This document shows, in pieces, positions 23,938 through 29,992 of a DNA stretch of 29,992 nt. Where the stretch lies: NCBI GenBank assembly GCA_003552365.1, contig PUKR01000133.1, positions 1-29,992 on the forward strand, written 5' to 3'. The DNA is from Syntrophomonadaceae bacterium (lineage in GTDB: Bacteria; Bacillota; Dethiobacteria; DTU022). Below the pieces are notes generated by a model that was given only the letters and a program-made list of their open reading frames with translations, did no database searches and was not told the origin of the DNA. The position numbers were made by a program, and so were the translations under genes. The number at the start of each line of letters is the position of its first letter. Positions within the stretch are counted from its first letter, which is position 1.

Positions 23938-25431
23938 TCAAATTAAACTGCGCTTAAGAATTTTTCCTGCAGGCGATTTTGGTAAACTGTTCTTAACCAC
24001 CACCTCTTTCGGCACTTTGTATTTGGCCAGGTTTTTCCGGCAAAACTCGATCAGTTCATCTTCAGTTGCCGAAAATCCATCATAGAATGAAACGTAAGCC
24101 CTGCCTACTTCACCCCACCGGGGATGGGAAATTCCCACTACCGCCGCTTCAGCAACAGCGGGATGCCGGTAAAGCACATTTTCAATTTCTACCGGAAAAA
24201 CATTCTCGCCTCCGCTAATGAACATATCTTTCTTCCGGTCTACGATATAGAAAAAACCATCCCGGTCACAGCGGGCCAGGTCCCCTGTACGAAACCACCC
24301 GTTGCCAAAAGCTTTTTCAGTTGCTTCACGGTTGTTCCAGTAACCCGAAAATACATGGGGCCCACTCATAATTAACTCCCCCACTTCTCCGGGTGAAACT
24401 TCCTGCCCCTGGTCGTCAACCAGTGCAGCAGTCCCATGAAATACAGGTTTGCCGACAGAACCTATTTTCTCCTTTATTTTCTGGTCGTCAAGCGCAAAAC
24501 AGTTTGGACCTACCTCGGTTAGCCCATAACCTTGCTTGAAAACCAAACCCCTTTCCCAGTAACGGTGATAGAGGCTTTCCGGACAGGGACTGCCCCCGCT
24601 GATACAAAATCTAACCGAAGTTAAATCTGTTTCGTTGAATTTTACATTTTCAGCTAGCATCTGGAACATGGTTGGCACCAGGAAAATGATCGTTGCTTTT
24701 TCACGCTCCAGTACTTCAAAATAAAATTCGGGCTCAAAAGACTTCATTACCACTATAGTCCCGCCCAGGTAAAAAAGCGGGTTCGATAAGACATTTAGTC
24801 CTCCGGTATGGAAAAAAGGCATCGGCATTAAAACCAGGTCGTCAGGCTTTAATCCCCAGCTGATAATTGTATTAACCGCATTCCAGGTCACCATCCGGTA
24901 AGACAATATTGCTCCTTTAGGCAAGCCGGTTGTGCCCCCCGTATAAAGAATCATCCAGGGATCCTCCAGGGCCAGGTGGCTTAATTTTTCTCGAAATGAA
25001 AAATTACGGGAAATAGAAAACTTATCCAGGTTTTTTTCAGCAGCTTCGATTTCTACAAGGTTCAAGTTTTCGACTGAAGTAACAGCGCTACTGGCAAGTT
25101 GTTCTAGCTCTGAATCATAAAAAAGCAGCTTTGGAGACGAATCTTCTATGATTCCGGCTAATTCCTTTGGAGAAAGCCTGAAGTTTAAGGGAACCAAAAC
25201 GGCGCCGAGACGGGGGAGGGCGTATAATAAGGTTAGATAGAATATACTGTTATAGCCGAGTACAGCCACCCGGTCACCTCTACTCAAGCTGTACTGCTGC
25301 AAATAACTGGCCAGGGATGATACTTTTTCTTCAAACTCCCGGTAATTCAACCTGTTCCCAGTGGAGGCATCTACAAGGGCAGTTTTATCAGGCGTAAAAT
25401 GCCTGCGTTTAACCGGCCAGTCGTTTAACAT
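23938..25431 (-). CDS. AMP-forming acyl-CoA ligase (ANL superfamily), copy 2, 497 aa
   Basis: Paralogue of the ligase at 16069-17628 with the same motif set: LYTGGTTGLPKGAILSY, PFFHTGGLNVL, GYGLTEVGPNC, WFRTGDLARCDRDGFFYIVDR, KKDMFISGGENVFPVEIEN and catalytic Lys in KSPAGKILKRSL. It is some 20 residues shorter. It is preceded by the alpha/beta hydrolase gene (24 bp) and shares its promoter. The hydrolase-ligase pair suggests release of an acid from an ester or similar compound and then activation with CoA. The substrate chain length cannot be read by eye. Confidence 0.9.
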   Translation of the reverse strand: MLNDWPVKRRHFTPDKTALVDASTGNRLNYREFEEKVSSLASYLQQYSLSRGDRVAVLGYNSIFYLTLLYALPRLGAVLVPLNFRLSPKELAGIIEDSSPKLLFYDSELEQLASSAVTSVENLNLVEIEAAEKNLDKFSISRNFSFREKLSHLALEDPWMILYTGGTTGLPKGAILSYRMVTWNAVNTIISWGLKPDDLVLMPMPFFHTGGLNVLSNPLFYLGGTIVVMKSFEPEFYFEVLEREKATIIFLVPTMFQMLAENVKFNETDLTSVRFCISGGSPCPESLYHRYWERGLVFKQGYGLTEVGPNCFALDDQKIKEKIGSVGKPVFHGTAALVDDQGQEVSPGEVGELIMSGPHVFSGYWNNREATEKAFGNGWFRTGDLARCDRDGFFYIVDRKKDMFISGGENVFPVEIENVLYRHPAVAEAAVVGISHPRWGEVGRAYVSFYDGFSATEDELIEFCRKNLAKYKVPKEVVVKNSLPKSPAGKILKRSLI

Positions 25432-25455
25432 CTCATCTACCCCCTAAAACTTTAA

Positions 25456-26250
25456 TTACCCTTTAAGAAAATCAATCACTTGTTTATTAAACTCACCCGG
25501 TTTTTCCATGAAAAATAGATGCCCTCCATTTTCCAGTTTAATAAGTTCAGACCCGTCAATTTTTTGGTGCAGCATTTCAGAATTCTGAGGTGGAATAACC
25601 CGGTCATCACTTCCGGTAACTATCAATGTCGGTTTATCTATATAATTCACCCAATCTTCGGAATTAAAGTTTAAGACAGCATTAAATTGATGCTGCCAGG
25701 AATATTGAGGAGTAGGATTATTTAAGCGCCACCTGATTATTTTATCAAACTCTTCTCTGTTTGATTCCAGGTACTGCTTTGAAAAGGCCACCGCCATAGC
25801 CTGGCACAGAGCCTGCTCAGCTGAAAGCCCTTCAATTTCAGTCATCGCTCTTATGGTTTCAGGTGGTGCGGGAATACTGTTGGGGCCTCCGTGAGAAGTG
25901 CAACAGAGTATTAACTTATCAACAAGCCCGGGATAATCACGGGCAAACCGCTGAGCAATCATTCCGCCCATGGAAACCCCAAGTATGTGGGATTCCTCCA
26001 GCCCAAGAAACTTCAATAAGGCTGCCGCATCATTGGCCATCATTTGAATGGTATAAGGATAATCAGGCTTATCACTATAACCCACGCCCCGGTTGTCAAA
26101 AACAATTACCCGGAAATGCTCGGCCAATTCAGGAATTTGCTTAAACCACATCCAGGTAGCATACCCCAGCCCCTCAATTAAAAGCAGGGGATCCCCTTCT
26201 CCATGGGATTCATAGTACAGGTTCACATCACCACACTTAGCATATGGCAA
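25456..26250 (-). CDS. Alpha/beta-fold hydrolase, 264 aa
   Basis: Cytoplasmic hydrolase of the esterase/lactonase type. Catalytic triad visible: Ser in the nucleophile elbow LGVSMGGMIAQ, Asp in VTGSDDRVIPP, and His in ENGGHLFFMEKP; the oxyanion region is LLIEGLGYATWMW. I chose TTG at 26250: GGGAGGG lies 7 bases before it and the protein then starts MPYAKCGDVNLYYESHG, the usual opening of this family. The ATG at 26292 lacks a ribosome site. The start follows a consensus promoter by about 55 bases. It is first in a two-gene unit with acyl-CoA ligase 2. Enol-lactonase or ester hydrolysis is possible; no substrate assigned. Confidence 0.87.
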   Translation of the reverse strand: MPYAKCGDVNLYYESHGEGDPLLLIEGLGYATWMWFKQIPELAEHFRVIVFDNRGVGYSDKPDYPYTIQMMANDAAALLKFLGLEESHILGVSMGGMIAQRFARDYPGLVDKLILCCTSHGGPNSIPAPPETIRAMTEIEGLSAEQALCQAMAVAFSKQYLESNREEFDKIIRWRLNNPTPQYSWQHQFNAVLNFNSEDWVNYIDKPTLIVTGSDDRVIPPQNSEMLHQKIDGSELIKLENGGHLFFMEKPGEFNKQVIDFLKG

Positions 26251-26312
26251 TTTAAAACCCTCCCGAATATCAAAAACTAAAACCTGAGCCATGTGTCATA
26301 TTCGTTGTTTAT

Positions 26313-26342
26313 ATTATAAAATAAAGAATTTTTTATTGTCAA
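26313..26342 (-). promoter_or_regulatory. Consensus sigma-A promoter of the hydrolase-ligase unit
   Basis: Minus strand: perfect -35 TTGACA (26337-26342), 18-bp AT-only-like spacer, perfect -10 TATAAT (26313-26318). It is the best promoter match in the window. Both hexamers are exact and the spacer is one base longer than ideal. Expected start near 26306. Confidence 0.85.
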
Positions 26343-26639
26343 GGCCAATTAAAAATGTTTCTGCTAAATCTTTTGTATTTGGAGCTTACTATAACAATAA
26401 AGCGGCAGCAGTGACCAACAAAGCAATAGTAATTGCTTATCGGCATACATAGAAGCAAGCTGCAGGAGCCTTGGCCATAGATGACATCTTTCGAGGGCAG
26501 CCCAATAAAGCCCGCAGCAAAATTTTTCGATTGCCCGCAAGAAAACGGTACCAATCCAAAATACTGCAAGGCTTAGAAATAACTTAAAATTTGTGATATT
26601 TTTCACCTTTTTCATTAGCTATCTTTAATTCAAAAGACA
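26343..26639. other. Non-coding region downstream of the sensor kinase
   Basis: About 300 bp with no convincing gene. Two overlapping minus-strand frames (26339-26569, 76 codons; 26364-26615, 83 codons) lack good ribosome sites, and the first runs through the promoter. The second would give a Leu/Cys-rich hydrophobic peptide starting MKKVKNITNFKLFLSLAVFW, so a small membrane protein or the remnant of a gene cannot be excluded. I see no terminator hairpin after the kinase gene. Confidence 0.35.
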
Positions 26640-28145
26640 CTATCCGGGTAATGATACCCTGAAGGTACTGCCTTTACCTACCTTGCTTTCCACTTCAATA
26701 TTACCGCCGTGAAGCTCAACCAGGTGCTTGGTTATGGCCAGCCCAAGGCCGGAACCCTGGGCGTTTCGACGCCTGGATTTATCTACTTTATAAAAACGTT
26801 CAAAGATATAAGGCAACTCCTCTTCAGGAATGCCGCACCCTGTATCTTCAACTTCAAAGATAACCTGGCCCTGGTAGTGCTTGCCTCTAAGGAAAACTTC
26901 ACCATCAGGTGGCGTGTATTCTATTGCATTGTTCAACAGGTTAACCAGCACTTCATGCAGACGGTGTCGATCTCCATACAAGGCCGGCAATTCCGGTTCC
27001 AGGTCCAGCTTCAGGTTTATTCCTTTAGCCTCGCCACGAGGAGAAACACTGTCAAAGCTCCAGGCAGCTAAATCATTGACCGATATTTCCTGTTTTTCCA
27101 GCGACAACTGTCCGCTTTCCAGGTGAGAAAGGGTTAATAAATCATCAACCAGGCGGCTCAGGTGAACAGAGTTATCTAAAATAACTTTTAAATACTTTTT
27201 CTTTTCGTCCTCATCAATAAAGCCATCCAGCATAAGCTCAGAAAAACCGCGCACCGAAGCTAGCGGTGCTTTTAATTCATGGGATACATTGGCTACCAGG
27301 TTTCGACGAAGCATCTCCAGCCTTTTTTGTTCTTCTAAATATTTTTCTACCTGCTCTACAGAATAGTTAAATGTTTTTACAACTCCGCCTATTTCATCAT
27401 CCGATTCTTCTTCAATTTTACTTTTAAAGTTGCCGGCAGCCATGTCCAAAGCAGCGCGGTTAATCTTCTGCAAAGGCCTGGTTAATGTCTTAGACAAAGA
27501 AAAGGCCAATACAGTTGCTATAGCCACTCCTATTCCACCAGAATATAGCATTAATTGGCTTATATAGGCCAGGGTTTCTTCCACTCCGCGCAAAGGAACG
27601 CTTAAAGTAACAGCACCGATAACCTGGGGTTCTTCTCCCTCATTTTCGTTCACCCCACCGGGGTCTTCTTCCTCAATTTCCTCTTCTAAAACGGGAGCGG
27701 CAACTAAAAGCCTTTGCAGCACAGGACCATAAACCTTTTTTGTTAACATATTTCCCTGAAATACATGTTCAATTTCACGTTCTTCAAGCCCTACCTCTTC
27801 ACTTTGTTCCCGGCCAGATTCATCATCTTCAGCATCCGGATCTATGGTGAACTGAATGATATGGTTTGCATCGAGGACCCGAATCTTTGCGTCAAGCGAG
27901 TAGGCGAGAGTTTCTGCTGTTTTTTCAACCTCGTCCAAATCATTCTTTTTAAGATCTTCTCCAATCAGGTAAGCTGCATCCCGGGCATGCCCGGTAACTT
28001 CCCACTCCCGGGTAGTAATAAAGTAATTTTCAATCATGTAGCTAAGAAAAATCCCGATTGCAATCATGCTCAAGGCAACCACTATTAAGTGCGAAAAAAT
28101 TAATTTGCCAAAAAGGCTCCTTGGTTTATTAAAAAACCTAATCAT
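26640..28145 (-). CDS. Membrane sensor histidine kinase (HAMP-HisKA-HATPase), 501 aa
   Basis: Two-component sensor. Membrane segment 1 about residues 14-38; an extracytoplasmic domain of about 155 residues; segment 2 about 196-216; HAMP about 217-270; HisKA with H-box VSHELKAPLASVRGF (His289); HATPase with N-box NLLNNAIEYTPP, G1 VEDTGCGIPEE, F-box YIFERFYKVDKSR and G2 GSGLGLAI. The layout is that of PhoR/ResE/WalK kinases. The outer domain carries two very acidic stretches (about residues 102-127 and 154-173). The ATG at 28145 overlaps the regulator gene by 8 nt, with GAGGTG upstream. It phosphorylates the response regulator encoded just upstream; the signal is unknown. Confidence 0.93.
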   Translation of the reverse strand: MIRFFNKPRSLFGKLIFSHLIVVALSMIAIGIFLSYMIENYFITTREWEVTGHARDAAYLIGEDLKKNDLDEVEKTAETLAYSLDAKIRVLDANHIIQFTIDPDAEDDESGREQSEEVGLEEREIEHVFQGNMLTKKVYGPVLQRLLVAAPVLEEEIEEEDPGGVNENEGEEPQVIGAVTLSVPLRGVEETLAYISQLMLYSGGIGVAIATVLAFSLSKTLTRPLQKINRAALDMAAGNFKSKIEEESDDEIGGVVKTFNYSVEQVEKYLEEQKRLEMLRRNLVANVSHELKAPLASVRGFSELMLDGFIDEDEKKKYLKVILDNSVHLSRLVDDLLTLSHLESGQLSLEKQEISVNDLAAWSFDSVSPRGEAKGINLKLDLEPELPALYGDRHRLHEVLVNLLNNAIEYTPPDGEVFLRGKHYQGQVIFEVEDTGCGIPEEELPYIFERFYKVDKSRRRNAQGSGLGLAITKHLVELHGGNIEVESKVGKGSTFRVSLPG

Positions 28146-28839
28146 ATTCTTTCACCTCAAACTTATAACCAATCCCCCACATTGTCTGAATGTAGGTAAA
28201 TTTTTGATCATAGCGGGCTATTTTATTGCGAACCCGTTTAATATGTTCATCAACAGTTCGAGTGCTGCCAGCCGGATCATCAAAACCCCATACCGATTTT
28301 AATAATTCTTCCCGGTTAAAAGGTTTGCCGGCATGACGGACCATTAGGCTGAGCAGCTCAAATTCCTTGGGAGTTAAGTCAAGATCGTTCTCGCCAACAC
28401 GGGCAGCGTAACTGTGCAAATCCAATACCAGGTTTCCATACTCCAGTTTTTCAGAAGTAACATTATAATTGTCGAAACGTCTTATTAGAGCTTTTACCCG
28501 GGCAACCATTTCCCTTGGGCTAAAAGGTTTGGTTATATAATCGTCAGCGCCCAATTCCAGCCCCAGAACCCGGTCGACTTCTTCTCCCCGGGCAGTCAGC
28601 ATTATCACCGGCACACTTTTAACATGGCTGCCCCTGATTTGACGACAAATTTCCCACCCATCTATCTCTGGAAGCATAATATCCAGTAAGATCACTGCAT
28701 ACTCGTTTTCAAGCACTTTTTCCAACCCATTCTTCCCATCAAGAACAACCTCAACTTGAAACCCTTCAGCCTCCAGGGCAATGCGAACCATTTCACATAC
28801 ATGCTCATCATCATCTATAACCAAAACTTTTTCGCTCAT
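28138..28839 (-). CDS. OmpR/PhoB-family response regulator, 233 aa
   Basis: Receiver domain with acidic pocket (VIDDDE at 8-12), phosphorylation site Asp53 in LLDIMLPEIDGW, Thr in MLTARGE and Lys104 in ITKPFSPRE; then a winged-helix DNA-binding domain with LDLTPKEFELLSLMVRHAGKPFNREELL and RTVDEHIKRVRNKI. Full length for the family. ATG at 28839 after GGGGAGG. It is first of the regulator-kinase pair. Its targets cannot be told from the sequence; no direct-repeat binding sites stood out. Confidence 0.95.
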   Translation of the reverse strand: MSEKVLVIDDDEHVCEMVRIALEAEGFQVEVVLDGKNGLEKVLENEYAVILLDIMLPEIDGWEICRQIRGSHVKSVPVIMLTARGEEVDRVLGLELGADDYITKPFSPREMVARVKALIRRFDNYNVTSEKLEYGNLVLDLHSYAARVGENDLDLTPKEFELLSLMVRHAGKPFNREELLKSVWGFDDPAGSTRTVDEHIKRVRNKIARYDQKFTYIQTMWGIGYKFEVKEYD

Positions 28840-29081
28840 ACATTATTCCTCCCCTATAATGCTCCGTATCATTAAAAACCCGGCATACAACCTCTTTAAA
28901 TCAAGATTACTTAATTCAATGCCAAATTAAATATTTAACTGGATTACATTTATTATAACAAATCACGGCTATAATAGATATCGAACATAACCCCTGGATA
29001 AGTCATCTACTAAATCCATGCGCGTGATTAAAACTTAACCTTAGCATAATTCCTTGGTAAAGCAGCCAGGTTTTGCCGGCA
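28840..29081. other. Non-coding region upstream of the response regulator
   Basis: AT-rich, no gene. A minus-strand TATAAT (28952-28957) lacks a good -35 and lies about 115 bases from the regulator start, so the promoter of the two-component genes is unresolved. Confidence 0.35.
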
Positions 29082-29155
29082 AAAAGTTGTCAGGTACCCC
29101 GTCCCCCTGTCTCAAAAGTTGTCAACACCCCCGTCCCCCTGTCTCAAAAGTTTTT
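29082..29155. repeat. 32-nt tandem repeat, two full units plus part of a third
   Basis: Unit 1 (29082-29113) and unit 2 (29114-29145) both have AAAAGTTGTCA at the start and CCCCGTCCCCCTGTCTC at the end, differing only in a few central bases. A third start, AAAAGTT, follows at 29146. The GTCCCCxTGTCTC core resembles the G/C-run repeats (GAGACA...GGGGAC) scattered between genes in many Firmicutes genomes. Function unknown; could be a palindrome-derived or REP-like element. Confidence 0.75.
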
Positions 29156-29191
29156 AAAAATATAGCGCCTGCCGTTGCAACGGCAGGCGCT
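29155..29191 (-). terminator. Intrinsic terminator of the alcohol dehydrogenase gene
   Basis: AGCGCCTGCCGTTGCAACGGCAGGCGCT (29164-29191) is a perfect 28-nt palindrome. On the minus strand it is followed by ATATTTTTAAAAA, and it lies 28 bases after the dehydrogenase stop. Confidence 0.85.
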
Positions 29192-29219
29192 GTTAATATT
29201 ATTTATGCTTACCCGAGAT

Positions 29220-29992
29220 TTACCCGCCTCTTTTGTAAGCTACCATGTAAAGATCCATTATTTCATCCCGGGTAGCCTGACGCGGGTTGTTGCCCGGGCT
29301 TCCGCTGGCTATAGCTTCATCAGCCATTTTCGGAAGAAGCTCTTTAAGCTTGTCTTTTTCCACTCCCAATTCCTTGAGCGAGGGAATTTTAACATCCCTC
29401 ACAAGTCTTTTCACCGCGGCAACCCCGGCTTCGGCTTTTTCAAGTGTATTTAAGCCGTCTACGGGTTCTCCCATAGTCTCAGCAAGCCGGGCGTAGCGGG
29501 AGGGGTTTCCAATCAGGCTGAATTCCATTACCACATCTAAAAGGGCGGCATTCGAATCGCCATGTGCTACATGGAAGTTGGCTCCTATGGGGCGGGACAT
29601 GCCGTGGACCAAAGCCACAGAGGAGTTGCTAAAAGCAATCCCGCCGTAAAGCGCTCCCAGCATGGTTTTTGACCTTGCTTCAAGGTTACTGCCGTTAGCC
29701 CAGGCCTGCCTGAGGTTGCCGGCAATCAGTTCCACGGCAGACAGGGCATACATATCGCTCATCGGTTGAGCCTTGACTGATACATAAGCTTCTATCGCAT
29801 GGGTCAGGGAATCTATCCCGGTAGCCGCGGTAAGCCCCCTGGGCATGGTCAGGGTTAATTCGGGGTCTACCACAGCAATATCCGGCATCAAGTGGGGGCT
29901 GCCGATCAACATTTTTTCGTCTTTTACCGGGTCTGTAATGATGGTAAACTGGGTAGCTTCACTGCCAGTTCCTGCCGTGGTGGGCACACAAA
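29220..29992 (-). CDS. Iron-containing alcohol dehydrogenase, C-terminal part (5' end beyond window)
   Basis: About 257 C-terminal residues; the reading frame stays open to the window edge, and the apparent GTG start at 29987 is internal (VPTTAGTGSEAT is a mid-protein motif). Metal and NAD site motifs of the group III family are visible: GIDSLTHAIEAYVS, VALVHGMSRPIG and HVAHGDSNAALL. It reduces an aldehyde or ketone with NAD(P)H, or the reverse. Substrate unknown. Its terminator separates it from the two-component genes. Confidence 0.92.
   Translation of the reverse strand, partial: CVPTTAGTGSEATQFTIITDPVKDEKMLIGSPHLMPDIAVVDPELTLTMPRGLTAATGIDSLTHAIEAYVSVKAQPMSDMYALSAVELIAGNLRQAWANGSNLEARSKTMLGALYGGIAFSNSSVALVHGMSRPIGANFHVAHGDSNAALLDVVMEFSLIGNPSRYARLAETMGEPVDGLNTLEKAEAGVAAVKRLVRDVKIPSLKELGVEKDKLKELLPKMADEAIASGSPGNNPRQATRDEIMDLYMVAYKRGG

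Noticed and set aside
26339..26615. Two overlapping small minus-strand frames of 76 and 83 codons
   Set aside because: No good ribosome sites; one runs through a consensus promoter; composition is Leu/Cys-rich without recognisable domains. Kept only as a remark on the region.
29101..29145. CRISPR-like array
   Set aside because: Only two full 32-nt units directly abut each other with no spacers and no cas genes are present.
1137..29496. Plus-strand open frames of 60-190 codons across the window
   Set aside because: All lie opposite or out of frame with well-supported minus-strand genes, or in short gaps, with no motifs of their own.
29220..29987. Complete short alcohol dehydrogenase starting at GTG 29987
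   Set aside because: PTTAGTGSEAT is an internal motif of the family and the frame stays open to the edge, so the gene is cut by the window.

Overview
This 30 kb window reads as chromosome of an anaerobic, Gram-positive-type (Firmicutes/Clostridia-like) bacterium. The signs are strong AGGAGG-type ribosome binding sites, TTG/GTG starts, split glycine decarboxylase (GcvPA/GcvPB), a tandem glycine riboswitch with a terminator switch, LipM-type octanoyltransferase and soluble NuoEF-like NADH-oxidising subunits. Every gene I can support (23, two cut by the window edges) lies on the minus strand, so transcription runs from high to low coordinates. The extracytoplasmic proteins (the substrate-binding lipoprotein and the sensor loop of the histidine kinase) are strikingly acidic while the cytoplasmic proteins are not, which hints at a halophilic or haloalkaliphilic habitat. 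The exact taxon cannot be read from the sequence.

Layout in transcription order (right to left): the end of an iron-containing alcohol dehydrogenase and its terminator; a non-coding stretch with a 32-nt tandem repeat; an OmpR-type response regulator and its sensor kinase; an alpha/beta hydrolase and an AMP-forming acyl-CoA ligase behind a near-perfect sigma-A promoter; a LivKGFHM-type ABC importer followed by a FabH-like condensing enzyme and a second, paralogous acyl-CoA ligase; a TetR regulator with class II fructose-bisphosphate aldolase; then the glycine block.

The glycine block starts with a tandem glycine riboswitch and continues gcvT-gcvH-gcvPA-gcvPB, two radical SAM genes, lipM, lpdA and an AcoX/NAD-kinase-like gene, most of them touching or overlapping. 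The two radical SAM proteins look like the LipS1/LipS2 lipoyl synthase pair first described in Thermococcus kodakarensis. With LipM they would build lipoate directly on GcvH, so the block encodes all four cleavage proteins (P, H, T, L) together with the machinery for their cofactor, all under glycine control. After a short gap with a possible promoter come NuoE-, NuoF- and NuoG-like subunits, an NADH-oxidising electron module without a catalytic partner in the window. It could reoxidise NADH made by LpdA. The window ends in an asparagine synthetase-like gene whose N-terminal nucleophile cysteine is replaced by proline.

The most noteworthy items are the glycine/lipoate assembly block, the NuoG-like ferredoxin with an Asp in place of a cluster cysteine, the Cys-His-His condensing enzyme inside a carboxylate uptake/activation operon, and several intercistronic hairpins.
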